Shown: piece after piece, positions 1-7,954 of the stretch
Numbering within the stretch: the first letter of the stretch is position 1
How the letters are laid out: the number at the start of each line of letters is the position of its first letter
Position numbers and translations under genes: made by a program
Notes under the pieces: generated by a model
Told to the model about the DNA's origin: nothing
Seen by the model: the letters and a program-made list of their open reading frames with translations, nothing else
Database searches by the model: none
Assembly (NCBI GenBank): GCA_015057005.1
Contig: SVFF01000016.1
Coordinates: 1-40,683, forward strand
Length of the DNA stretch: 40,683 nucleotides
Reading direction: 5' to 3'
From: Lachnospiraceae bacterium
Lineage (GTDB): Bacteria > Bacillota > Clostridia > Lachnospirales > Lachnospiraceae

Positions 1-139
1 AACATTTCTGGATCTTACTGTTTTGTTTGGGTTGGTTCTTTCGAACCGTTTTGTTCTCTGAAATTCTTTTTTGGAATTTTCAGGGTTGCATTACTGTTTA
101 TTTGTCAAGGTGCTTTGTTGCTCTCTGCTTAGCGGCAAC
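1..139 (-). other. rRNA operon leader (5' transcribed spacer before 16S, gene outside window)
   Basis: Read on the minus strand, this stretch follows two strong tandem promoters and has no open frame of its own. It is AT-rich with short CAAA and CCAA runs, as in the leaders upstream of 16S rRNA in clostridia. The 16S gene itself is not present, so its position just left of base 1 is inferred from promoter strength and leader character. Any plus-strand frames here have no ribosome binding site and look spurious. Confidence 0.6.
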
Positions 140-145
140 TTTGAC

Positions 146-174
146 ATGTTATCATGTGTCGCACGCTTTGTCAA
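146..174 (-). promoter_or_regulatory. rrn promoter P2 (proximal)
   Basis: On the minus strand a perfect -35 TTGACA (169-174) is separated by 17 bp from the -10 TAACAT (146-151). An A/T-rich stretch lies directly upstream and could act as an UP element. Transcription would start near 139 and run left. Confidence 0.75.
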
Positions 175-246
175 CAACTTTTTTTATTTTTCAATTTTTC
201 ATTGAAACTTGTCTGCTTCGGTTCGTTTACCTCAGCGACAAGGAAG

Positions 247-275
247 AGTATATCACCGGGTTTCTCATTTGTCAA
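247..275 (-). promoter_or_regulatory. rrn promoter P1 (distal)
   Basis: A second sigma-A promoter lies about 100 bp upstream of P2: -35 TTGACA (270-275), 17-bp spacer, -10 TATACT (247-252). An A/T-rich tract rich in AAAAA and TTTGAAAAA precedes it. Two consensus promoters in tandem are typical of rRNA operons. Confidence 0.75.
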
Positions 276-320
276 CACTATTTTTCAACTTTTTCAAACA
301 ATTTTCCTTCTCCTTTATAA

Positions 321-360
321 ATGCCGAAAAAGCCCATAAAATAAGGTTTTTTCGGCATTT
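321..360. terminator. Bidirectional hairpin terminator upstream of the rrn promoters
   Basis: ATGCCGAAAAA (from 321) pairs with TTTTTTCGGCAT, ending at about 358. A T-rich run follows in plus orientation and an A/T-rich run on the other side. It would insulate the rRNA promoters from transcription arriving from the genes to the right. Confidence 0.65.
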
Positions 361-422
361 TGCGCATCCTTTTTCAAGATTGTTTTTATTTAAGAACAAT
401 CTTTTTTCTCGAATTGTTTGTT

Positions 423-680
423 TTATTGACACACTTTGTTACGCTTTTTTAGACAATCTCTTCCACTCTTCACACACTCATCAATATACACCGCAGCCAT
501 AGACGTGAAGCCATGATTCAAGCTGGCATTCAATCTGGAATGCTCCCAGAGAGTGCCTGTCAGTTCCGCCATGCCAAGGAAGAAATCACAGCATTCTTCC
601 AGAACCAGCTCCTTATAACCGTATCGGATCATCAGTTCCAGGCGAAGGTATAAGCTTAGGATACTCTTACAGAATGGCAC
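423..680 (-). pseudogene. Remnant of a glycoside hydrolase C-terminus (GH78/alpha-L-rhamnosidase-like)
   Basis: The 85-residue frame opens with GTG but has no good ribosome binding site, and it stays open further upstream without a start codon, as expected of a 5'-deleted gene. The translated piece contains a TGTLWEH...ASLNHGF segment, which resembles the TGTLWE...A(S/C)NHGF strip in the catalytic (alpha/alpha)6 domain of GH78-like rhamnosidases. Intact members are several hundred residues or longer, so this is only a C-terminal fragment. The family call rests on one motif and is tentative. The flanking stretch 681-811 contains no gene or clear terminator that I can see. Confidence 0.4.
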
Positions 681-811
681 ATACTTACATCTTATATTAG
701 CATAACATAAAAAAATAACCAGACCAAACCCCCGTCAAAATTGCCATCTGACGTGCATTTAGCCTGATTATTAGATGAACGTGGAACTACCACATATGAC
801 CAAAATTAAAT

Positions 812-2983
812 TTACAGCACGGGAAATCTTAAAATCACTTTGAACAGATCGCCGTCCGTGACAATCTCCATTCTGCCCTTTTGCAGATCTACCAGACTTT
901 TGGCGATGGAAAGTCCCAAACCATTGCCCTCCATATGTCTGGACTTATCACCTCTTACAAACCGCTCTTCCAACTCTTCACCGGTCAGGTCCAGCGGGTA
1001 TCTGGACATATTGCGGAAGATGATCTCTACGTCAGCGTCTTTGCGTTCCACAGTGATATAAACTCTGGTATGCTCCTGGGCATACTTGCAGATATTGTTC
1101 AGCAGATTGTCAAAAACACGCCAAAGCCTTCTACCGTCTGCCATGATCCAGACAGGTTCCTCGGGCTGTCTGGTGATAAGTTCAAACTCCTTTTCCAACA
1201 GGCGCTGTTCATACTCTCCCACCGCCTGGGACAAGAGCACGCTCACCTCGCAGCGCTCCATCTTCACTTCCAGATTGCCCGTGGTAGCTTTAGAAGCTTC
1301 CACCAGATCCTCTAACAGCTTTTTGAGTCTCTTGGACTGTCTGAGCAGCACTTCGCTGTACTCCGACACCATCTCCCGATCAACTCCTTCTTCCTTGCCC
1401 GCCGCGGTTCCTAAAAGATCCGCATAGTTGATAATGGAAGTCAGAGGTGTCTTGATATCGTGGGACACATTGGTGATCAGTTCTGTTTTCAGATGTTCAC
1501 TCTTCATGCGCTCTTCCACCGCCTTGGAAATGCCCTGACCGATTCGATTCAGATTGTTTCCATGGTCTTTGAAATCCAGAATCATCTTGGAAGTATCCAG
1601 CTTGAAGGAAAGATTTCCTTCTGCCAATGCGGCGCTGCCCTCCTGCAGTTTTTTGCAGGTCAGTGCAATATAAATGACAAGAAGGAATAACACGATCTTT
1701 TCCAATATCCAGAGGAACAGGAAATCATCCACACCCCAGATTGCCAGCAGAAACATTTCTGTGAAACTGATACCGCAGAATAAAAATACCGTCTTTGCAA
1801 TCAGCGGCAGTCCCCGTACCAACGATGCAAATGCCCTCCAAATACCTCTGAACATTTTTCCTGTCAGGTGGAAGATCTGGTAAATCAGCGTATTTTGCCA
1901 CCATTTGCCCAGTTTCAAACGCACCGCAGCCTCCATAAAGTACAAGGTACACCAGATTGCTTCCACGCATCCTGCCAGCGCCAGGCAAGCCAATCCGACC
2001 CATTCATCAAAGTAACGTGCGCTTTCCAATCCGAAAACTCCCAACATTATCGCCACCAGAACCGCACATGCGGTAAGCACATCAAAATGAACAGGATACA
2101 ACACGCCGGGCTGAATGCCGGTTTTACCGTTTTGGTGTCCCGCACTGCACATCAGGAACACAAAGCACACTACAAAAATAAGCACGCCAATCAGCACTAT
2201 CAACGGAAACACGAACCTTAATTCCCAAAGGGACAAGGCCCTGCCATATTGGGCACAGTACTCATCGTAAACAGCAAAAGCAGGATTAACATATCCTTTC
2301 ACATGATACCATACCTCCTGCATAACCGGTTCATCATCTGCAACATTATCAGTCAGTGTCTCGACTGCCTCAATTGTTACTTCCGTCGCATCTCTTTCAG
2401 TTGTATCAACAGACACCTCTGTCTCAGACACAGTCTCTTCGCCGGCAGTGGCATTATCGGTAATATCCATCACTATCGAATCAGGCACTTCAATCTCTAC
2501 CGCACCGATTTCTCCGGCTTCATTCTTTCCGGGCTCAGTCTGCTCTGAAAAGACCTGCTCGTACTCATAAAAAGTATGCTGGTAGACATATGGTGTTTCA
2601 AAACCATCGTAATTGCTCACAATCACTTCCGGTTCTTTGCCTGATTTTGCAGAATAAGTCTTTGTGATCTCAATCCTGATATTTTTATCGGCACAGAAAT
2701 CCACCAGGAAATTTTCCAGTTCTTCCTGCTCTTCCGGCCATCTGGCGAAGTAGAAATCATAAATATCATTTTGAGCCTGGTTCTCCATCATTTCGTAGGC
2801 CCATGCTTCCGCACTCCGTCTGGTATCCGCATAGGTGTACACCTCTCTGGAGGCCATGTAAGCAGTAATGATGGCCGACATTCCAGCGGTCAGAAAGCTG
2901 ACAGCCAACAGGAAAAATGCTGTTACCTTTGCCAAAGTACTTCCTGTCAATCTCTTTTTATCCGCAGTATCTTCTCTTCTCAT
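812..2983 (-). CDS. Sensor histidine kinase with large extracellular domain
   Basis: This membrane sensor kinase (723 aa) autophosphorylates on histidine and passes the phosphate to the regulator encoded just upstream. TM1 is at about residues 18-40. An extracellular region of about 210 residues follows, with an acidic, low-complexity part at 140-220 (many Glu, Thr and Val). Further TM segments lie at about 256-278, 300-318, 328-350, 395-417 and 421-443. The HisKA box carries phospho-acceptor H508 in SHDIKTPLTS, the N-box NLLNN starts near 627, and the G-box GNGLGLS near 687. Its start overlaps the regulator's stop by 4 bp, so the two are translationally coupled. The kinase core is of the VanS/PhoR type. 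The multi-TM middle and acidic loop are unlike simple VanS, and the signal is unknown. Confidence 0.9.
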   Translation of the reverse strand: MRREDTADKKRLTGSTLAKVTAFFLLAVSFLTAGMSAIITAYMASREVYTYADTRRSAEAWAYEMMENQAQNDIYDFYFARWPEEQEELENFLVDFCADKNIRIEITKTYSAKSGKEPEVIVSNYDGFETPYVYQHTFYEYEQVFSEQTEPGKNEAGEIGAVEIEVPDSIVMDITDNATAGEETVSETEVSVDTTERDATEVTIEAVETLTDNVADDEPVMQEVWYHVKGYVNPAFAVYDEYCAQYGRALSLWELRFVFPLIVLIGVLIFVVCFVFLMCSAGHQNGKTGIQPGVLYPVHFDVLTACAVLVAIMLGVFGLESARYFDEWVGLACLALAGCVEAIWCTLYFMEAAVRLKLGKWWQNTLIYQIFHLTGKMFRGIWRAFASLVRGLPLIAKTVFLFCGISFTEMFLLAIWGVDDFLFLWILEKIVLFLLVIYIALTCKKLQEGSAALAEGNLSFKLDTSKMILDFKDHGNNLNRIGQGISKAVEERMKSEHLKTELITNVSHDIKTPLTSIINYADLLGTAAGKEEGVDREMVSEYSEVLLRQSKRLKKLLEDLVEASKATTGNLEVKMERCEVSVLLSQAVGEYEQRLLEKEFELITRQPEEPVWIMADGRRLWRVFDNLLNNICKYAQEHTRVYITVERKDADVEIIFRNMSRYPLDLTGEELEERFVRGDKSRHMEGNGLGLSIAKSLVDLQKGRMEIVTDGDLFKVILRFPVL

Positions 2984-3678
2984 TCTCTGCTCCCTTTCTC
3001 AATTTTGTAGCCCTGGCCCCAGACTACCTTTAAATATCTGGGCTCCGCAGGATTGATTTCCAGTTTCTCACGCAGATGACGGATATGTACGGCCACGGTA
3101 TTTTCACTGCCATAAGGCAGGTCATTCCAAATCTTGGTGTAGATCTCCTTGGGTGAAAACACCTGGCCGGGATGCTGGATCAAAAGCTTCAAAATATCAT
3201 ATTCTGTGGGTGTCAATGCAATAGGGTCTCCGTCCAGGGTCACCATCTTTTCCTTGTCATCCATCTCAATACCGCCAACCTTCATAATCTCAGGGCGTAC
3301 ATTCCCGCCGCCCAACTGCATATAACGACGAAGCTGGGATTTCACTCTGGCAGCCACCTCCACCGGATGAAAGGGCTTGGTGATATAATCATCCGCCCCC
3401 ACTGTCAGTCCCAGGATCTTGTCCGCATCCTCGCTCTTGGCAGTCAACAGAATCACCGGTACATTGCTGATCTCCCTGATCTTTACCATTGCCGAAATAC
3501 CGTCCATTTCCGGCATCATAATGTCCATGAGCACCAAATGGATCTCATTCTCCCTGATCACTTTCAGTGCCTCTGCCCCATTGTAGGCTTCGAACAGCGT
3601 GTAATTGGTATCGTAAAGATAGATTTTCAAGGCATTTACGATATCTCTTTCATCATCACAAATTAAAATATTGTACAT
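2980..3678 (-). CDS. OmpR/VanR-family response regulator
   Basis: This is a DNA-binding response regulator (232 aa) and the partner of the adjacent kinase. The receiver domain covers residues 1-120, with acidic pocket D8/D9, phospho-acceptor D52 in MDIMMPEMDG, and a conserved LTAKSED...KPF segment. A winged-helix Trans_reg_C domain occupies roughly 135-230 (LTPTEYDILKLL...VHIRHLREKL). I start it at 3678, where GGAGGA sits 8 bases before ATG; an upstream in-frame ATG at 3702 overlaps that ribosome binding site. It is first in a two-gene operon, and an A/T-rich region upstream (3700-3770) probably holds the promoter. The target genes are not evident from the sequence. Confidence 0.93.
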   Translation of the reverse strand: MYNILICDDERDIVNALKIYLYDTNYTLFEAYNGAEALKVIRENEIHLVLMDIMMPEMDGISAMVKIREISNVPVILLTAKSEDADKILGLTVGADDYITKPFHPVEVAARVKSQLRRYMQLGGGNVRPEIMKVGGIEMDDKEKMVTLDGDPIALTPTEYDILKLLIQHPGQVFSPKEIYTKIWNDLPYGSENTVAVHIRHLREKLEINPAEPRYLKVVWGQGYKIEKGSRE

Positions 3679-3821
3679 AGTCCGTCTCCTCCATAAGAGC
3701 ATTGTAGCAAAATCACTATTAACAAAAAATCAGCAAATTCTTTAAGATTTTATTAAAATCAGCCACCCCGCCTTTGAAATTACTCTCCAAAGGCCTGGCG
3801 GCCGTGTGTTTTCTCCTTTAT

Positions 3822-4592
3822 TTAACCAAACAGCAAAATGTTCAAGCTAAGTTTTCCCTTTCTGGTCTCCCTGGGTTCTCCGGCAAAAATAAATTTACCA
3901 TAACCTCTGGCATTGACTGACTCGCCCACCTTCAGCTGTCTGGAATTGTTCTCACAAAGTCTTCCATCAATATAGACCTTGCCTGTCCTGAAAAGTTCCA
4001 GACAATCACTTCGTGATTTGTTGTACACCTTTGCGATCACCGCATCCACTCTTGCCGAGGACACCTGGACCGTAAGGCTTTGAGGTTCCTCTATAGGCAC
4101 CTCTTCCATATGTTCTACCAGTTCACATTTTACGTGAGTATGCTTTATTTGCTCCAGGTTGCGGCAGATATATTCCGCAATGGATTCCTGACAAAACAGA
4201 TACGCTTCTTTATCTCCCACCTTGATATCGCCGATGGTACTTCTCTCGATCCCCAGATTCATTAACGCTCCCAGAAAATCTCTGTGTGAAAGCTTGTCCG
4301 CAAACTTAACTGCCAAAGGTTTTATATGGACACACACAATGGGAAATGGCACATCATACCCCAGTTCTTCCGGCTTGCCGAACCGCACCATCACCCGGTC
4401 TGCGCCTTCCACGCCGCCCTCCGTCACACATCCGGCAAACCGCAGCTGTGGCTCCATCTGCCAGAAGATATCCTGTTCGCTCAGTCCCAGAAAACCTGTA
4501 AAAGTAAATACATTTTGTTGAAAGGACTTTTCCGCAAGGTCGCGGAACCTGTTTTTCAGCTGCTGCAGCTCTTTTTCATTTTCCAGTGCCAC
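3822..4592 (-). CDS. ylmH: YlmH-like S4-domain RNA-binding protein
   Basis: This S4-domain protein (256 aa) is related to Bacillus YlmH, a family that binds RNA and acts on ribosomes and nascent chains. The N-terminal 170 residues form the YlmH-specific part (FTGFLGLSEQ; FPIVCVHIKP). The S4 domain is at about 180-240 (SSARVDAVIAKVYNKSRSDC...GKVYIDGRLC). I chose the GTG at 4592 because AGGAGG lies 7 bases upstream; an upstream ATG at 4622 precedes that site and lacks its own. In many Firmicutes the gene sits with sepF and ftsZ in the division cluster. Here it lies alone, 85 bp downstream of a metal transporter and possibly cotranscribed with it. No clear terminator lies between the two genes. 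Confidence 0.85.
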   Translation of the reverse strand: MALENEKELQQLKNRFRDLAEKSFQQNVFTFTGFLGLSEQDIFWQMEPQLRFAGCVTEGGVEGADRVMVRFGKPEELGYDVPFPIVCVHIKPLAVKFADKLSHRDFLGALMNLGIERSTIGDIKVGDKEAYLFCQESIAEYICRNLEQIKHTHVKCELVEHMEEVPIEEPQSLTVQVSSARVDAVIAKVYNKSRSDCLELFRTGKVYIDGRLCENNSRQLKVGESVNARGYGKFIFAGEPRETRKGKLSLNILLFG

Positions 4593-4677
4593 GTCCTTGC
4601 CTCCTTTTTTATGTCTCTTCACGCCTCTGCCGCCACTTCATTTGTACAAAGGCCGCATTTCCTCGATGCCCTGTATT

Positions 4678-5454
4678 TTACGCCAGTGCTACATCCAGCA
4701 CCATCATCAGTGCAAATCCAACTGCAAAAGCAATGGTTCCAAGGTTGGAATGTTCGCCTTCGCAGGACTCCGGAATCAATTCTTCCACAACCACATAAAT
4801 CATGGCACCTGCCGCAAACGCCAGCAAATAGGGCAGAACCGGCGTAATGATGCCCGCCAGCGCAATGGCAATGATGGCCCCGATTGGCTCTACTATACCG
4901 GACAATGCTCCCAATGCAAATGATTTTCCCTTGCTGTTGCCCTCACTGCGAAGGGGCAGGGAGATGATCGCTCCCTCAGGGAAATTCTGGACGGCAATAC
5001 CGATGGTCAGCGTAATGGCTCCGGCCATGGTCACACTGCCCTCTCCGCTCAGAACGCCTGCCAGGATGGCACCGCAGGCAGCTCCCTCCGGAAGATTGTG
5101 GATGGTCACTGCCAAAAACATCATGGCGCTTCTGCCCAGATTACTCTTATGTCCTTCGGGATGATCACTTCCCACATGCAGATGGGGAATCAGATTATCC
5201 ATGAACAACAAAAAAACAATACCCAGCAGGAAACCCGCCAATGCAGGGAAAAAAGCAAACTTTCCCATACTTTCGCTCATATCCATAGCCGGTATCAACA
5301 GTGACCAGACGGACGCAGCCACCATAACACCGGCCGCAAATCCCGTAAACACCCTCTGCAGGTTCATACTGATCTGTTTTTTCAAAAAGAACACACAAGC
5401 CGCTCCCGCTGTGGTTCCTATAAACGGAAGCAATAATGCTATCGCTGTACCCAT
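4678..5454 (-). CDS. ZIP-family divalent metal transporter (GufA/ZupT-like)
   Basis: This integral membrane importer (258 aa, about 8 TM segments) belongs to the ZIP family, which moves Zn2+ and related divalent metals into the cytoplasm. The family signature HNLPEG is at residues 119-124 in TM4, and the matching QNFPEG is at about 156-161 in TM5. A His/Asp loop (HLHVGSDHPEGH) at 91-102 is the variable cytoplasmic metal-binding loop. EELIPES at about 224 is also typical. The length is normal for bacterial GufA-like members. It follows the two GTPase genes by 13 bp, so it is the third gene of a metal-handling operon. Zinc is the most likely substrate given the neighbours; iron or manganese cannot be excluded. 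Confidence 0.92.
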   Translation of the reverse strand: MGTAIALLLPFIGTTAGAACVFFLKKQISMNLQRVFTGFAAGVMVAASVWSLLIPAMDMSESMGKFAFFPALAGFLLGIVFLLFMDNLIPHLHVGSDHPEGHKSNLGRSAMMFLAVTIHNLPEGAACGAILAGVLSGEGSVTMAGAITLTIGIAVQNFPEGAIISLPLRSEGNSKGKSFALGALSGIVEPIGAIIAIALAGIITPVLPYLLAFAAGAMIYVVVEELIPESCEGEHSNLGTIAFAVGFALMMVLDVALA

Positions 5455-5467
5455 ATCCTACCTCTTG

Positions 5468-6397
5468 TTAAGTGAAATTAATAATCTCTTCCTTGGGGGC
5501 CTTGGTCTTTTCCACGCTGATGGCATGCAGCATAGGTCCCTCGCCCTTATAGTCCGCCCAATACTCCTTGGTAACAGTGGCGGTAACCTTGACCCATTCC
5601 TTCTGCTTCAGGCTTTCTGCACCGGGGAATTCACAGGCATAGCCCAAAAAGGCCATATCATCCGCACAGCAGGTCATGGCCATACGACCGGGCACAAAAT
5701 ATCCCTTAGGGAAATCCTCAGGCTTTAATACCATTGCCACAAACTGCAGTTTTTTACCAATATAGCGCTCCAGATGATCCATGGAATCCAGATACCAGAT
5801 ACCGTAACCTTCATTATCCAGCACGATAATATCCTGATTCAGATCGTAAGGCAGATCATCTTCAAAGATTTCGTCAATCTCGCCGTCCTCATTCTCAAAA
5901 ATAATCTCCGCACCGGGATTGACCGCTTTTACATTTCTCTTGTAGCTGTTAAGATCCTCCACGCCGTCACATCGGTTGAAGATGATCATTTCGGATTTGC
6001 GAATCATCTCTGCTAACAGAGATCTCATGTTGGTATAGTACATAGGGAAGGTGGAACCGTCAATCATGGTGATCTGCTGCTCGATCTTCCAATGCCAAGG
6101 CAGCTTTACATTTTTGAAATTCCACATGCCATTATATTCTATGACAATACGCTCCGGTTTGTGCTTCTTTTCAAGTTCCATCAGCTTGGCAGGTGTAAAA
6201 TCTTCCTCATCTTCGATCACTTCGATTACGGACCTGCTCTTAGCCAGGAGCTTGGAATCGTATTCGTTCTCACCCTCCTCACAGAGAATGATCAGGGTCT
6301 TACCCTTGATCTGAAAATAAGGCTGCTCCAATGTAAAAGTGATAAATTCGGTCTTTCCGCTCTCCAGAAAACCGTTGATCATATATACAGGTTTCAT
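5468..6397 (-). CDS. CobW-like GTPase fused to a YcgQ/TIGR03943-like domain
   Basis: The N-terminal part (309 aa protein, about 1-200) is a G3E-type GTPase: P-loop GFLESGKT at 9-16 and base-recognition NRCD at 141-144. It lacks the GCxCC metal motif of classical COG0523 proteins, with only C39 near the equivalent place. The C-terminal part (about 215-305) reads like the OB-fold-like YcgQ/DUF1980 domain, with the characteristic GRMAMTCCADD stretch at 237-247. In Bacillus, YcgQ and its permease partner YcgR are linked to zinc homeostasis. The gene lies between a His-rich COG0523 gene (15 bp upstream) and a ZIP transporter gene (13 bp downstream), and its ribosome binding site AAAGGAG is good. 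A role in metal delivery is inferred from this context. Confidence 0.75.
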   Translation of the reverse strand: MKPVYMINGFLESGKTEFITFTLEQPYFQIKGKTLIILCEEGENEYDSKLLAKSRSVIEVIEDEEDFTPAKLMELEKKHKPERIVIEYNGMWNFKNVKLPWHWKIEQQITMIDGSTFPMYYTNMRSLLAEMIRKSEMIIFNRCDGVEDLNSYKRNVKAVNPGAEIIFENEDGEIDEIFEDDLPYDLNQDIIVLDNEGYGIWYLDSMDHLERYIGKKLQFVAMVLKPEDFPKGYFVPGRMAMTCCADDMAFLGYACEFPGAESLKQKEWVKVTATVTKEYWADYKGEGPMLHAISVEKTKAPKEEIINFT

Positions 6398-6412
6398 GCT
6401 TACTCCTTTCGG

Positions 6413-7765
6413 CTATTTGCGAAACAGCACTGCCAGCTTCTCTTCCTCCAGCTTGGAACCGATCACACAGATCTTGCCTGTCACCTCGGGCTTGCCCACT
6501 CTGATCTCCTGCTCTTCAGGCACATAATCGTAATAGATCCAGGTACCATCCTCAGCAGGTACCATACCCTTGGCACGCAGGATCATACCATATTCGCCGC
6601 TGTCCAGGGCGCTGAGGATCCGGGCAATTTCCTCCACACTGTAGATATTGGGAGTCTCCATACCCCAGCTGGTAAACACTTCATCTGCATGATGATGACC
6701 GTGGTGGTCATGATGATGCTCATGATCGTGATGGTGTTCATGGTCGTGGTCATGGTGGTGCTCATGGTCGTGGCAGCCGCAGGTGCAATGCTCGTCGTGC
6801 TCGTGGTGATGTTCGTGATCGTGGTGATGCTCATGATGGCACTCATGGTCGTGATCATGATGATGTTCATGGTCGTGATGGTGCTCATGGTCGTGGTCAT
6901 GATGATGCTCATGGTCGTGATGGTGCTCATGGTCGTGGTCATGATGATGTTCATGGTCATGCTCATGCTCATGGTCGTGGCAGCCGCAGGTGCAGTGCTC
7001 GTCGTGCTCATGGTGATGTTCGTGATCGTGGTGATGCTCATGATGGCACTCATGGTCGTGGTCATGATGATGTTCATGGTCATGGCAGCCGCAGGTGCAA
7101 TGCTCGTCGTGCTCGTGGTGATGTTCATGGGCATGCTCCAGCATTTCCTTCATCATATCTTCCAGGGTGTCAACACCCTCAATGGTCTTCAATACCTCCA
7201 CACCATCCAACTGGCTCAAGGGAGTAGTGATAATGGTAGCTTTGTCGTTATGCTCACGCAGCATCTCCACGCAGGCGTTCAGTTTCTCAGGACTCACCTT
7301 GTCCAGTCTGGTCAGGATGATGGTGCCTGCATAAGCAATCTGATTGATGAAAAATTCACCGAAATTCTTCAGATACATTTTACATTTTGCAGCATCTACA
7401 ACGGCAACAGCGCTATTCACCTGTACATTCAGATCTTCAGCCACATCCTCAACTGCTTTCAATACATCAGACAGCTTGCCCACACCGGAGGGCTCGATCA
7501 GCACACGTTCAGGCTGATAGGTCTGGATTACTTCCTTCAGGGAAGTCCCGAAATCACCTACCAGAGAGCAGCAGATGCAACCGGAATTCATTTCCTTGAT
7601 CTCGATGCCTGCCTCCTTCAGAAAACCGCCGTCGATACCAATCTCACCAAATTCATTTTCAATCAGCACAGTCTTACTGCCGTCCAGCGCTTCCTTCAAA
7701 AGTTTTTTTATCAGTGTCGTCTTTCCCGCACCCAAAAATCCGGATACCACATCAATTTTTGTCAT
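6413..7765 (-). CDS. COG0523/CobW-family zinc metallochaperone GTPase with giant His-rich insert
   Basis: This G3E GTPase (450 aa) has P-loop GFLGAGKT at 9-16, the COG0523 metal motif GCICC at 62-66 and TRLDK near 152-156. A C-terminal CobW_C domain follows after 360. Between the two domains lies a low-complexity insert of about 150 residues (211-359) in which I count 83 His and 11 Cys, including three CTCGCHDHEH blocks starting at about 223, 258 and 327. Such inserts bind zinc or nickel in related proteins, but this one is exceptionally long. I start at 7765 because GGAGG sits 5 bases before that ATG; the ATG at 7777 overlaps that site. It is first in the operon with the second GTPase and the ZIP transporter. 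Confidence 0.92.
   Translation of the reverse strand: MTKIDVVSGFLGAGKTTLIKKLLKEALDGSKTVLIENEFGEIGIDGGFLKEAGIEIKEMNSGCICCSLVGDFGTSLKEVIQTYQPERVLIEPSGVGKLSDVLKAVEDVAEDLNVQVNSAVAVVDAAKCKMYLKNFGEFFINQIAYAGTIILTRLDKVSPEKLNACVEMLREHNDKATIITTPLSQLDGVEVLKTIEGVDTLEDMMKEMLEHAHEHHHEHDEHCTCGCHDHEHHHDHDHECHHEHHHDHEHHHEHDEHCTCGCHDHEHEHDHEHHHDHDHEHHHDHEHHHDHDHEHHHDHEHHHDHDHECHHEHHHDHEHHHEHDEHCTCGCHDHEHHHDHDHEHHHDHEHHHDHHGHHHADEVFTSWGMETPNIYSVEEIARILSALDSGEYGMILRAKGMVPAEDGTWIYYDYVPEEQEIRVGKPEVTGKICVIGSKLEEEKLAVLFRK
6689..7135 (-). repeat. Tandem His-codon repeat inside the metallochaperone gene
   Basis: The DNA is a mosaic of CATGAT, CATGGTCGTG and similar units. A longer module beginning CAGCCGCAGGTGCA occurs at 6774, 6981 and 7085. 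The first two copies stay nearly identical for about 100 bp, pointing to recent internal duplication. This is coding repeat expansion and not a CRISPR array. Confidence 0.9.
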
Positions 7766-7871
7766 TTTTTCCTCCATTCCAAAGCGTAACGCTTTCCCGC
7801 TTCCTATCTATTCTTCTTTGTCTCTTTCCTTAATTAACATCTGTCTGTATTCCCATACAAACTACCCACTT

Positions 7872-7927
7872 ATTTTCCCCCATATTCGGGCACTTGTCAA
7901 TAATACCATTTCTAAAACTTTTCTCAA
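7872..7927 (-). promoter_or_regulatory. Possible overlapping promoters of the metal operon
   Basis: On the minus strand TTGAGA (7922-7927) lies 16 bp from TATTAT (7900-7905). TTGACA (7895-7900) lies 17 bp from GAAAAT (7872-7877). Either could drive the metal operon 107 bp or more downstream. A short inverted repeat AAAGCG-TAA-CGCTTT (about 7783-7797) sits just before the ribosome binding site. No convincing Zur-type box was seen. Confidence 0.35.
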
Positions 7928-7954
7928 ATATTTACAGATTGCTGTTTCCGGCTT

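Noticed and set aside
103..108. Third TTGACA in the rRNA leader as a promoter
   Set aside because: No acceptable -10 sequence is present 16-18 bp downstream on the minus strand.
3770..3796. GCCTTTG/CAAAGGC hairpin as terminator of the ylmH-like gene
   Set aside because: The stem is only 7 bp and GC-rich sequence rather than a T-run follows, so it was not annotated.
6689..7135. CRISPR-like array
   Set aside because: The repeats have no regular spacers and fall in frame inside a protein gene, where they encode His-rich sequence.
6092..7789. 565-residue plus-strand frame rich in Met and Val across the metal operon
   Set aside because: It is the reverse-strand shadow of the His-codon repeat (CAT/CAC read backwards gives ATG/GTG). 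The minus strand holds conserved GTPase motifs and good ribosome binding sites.
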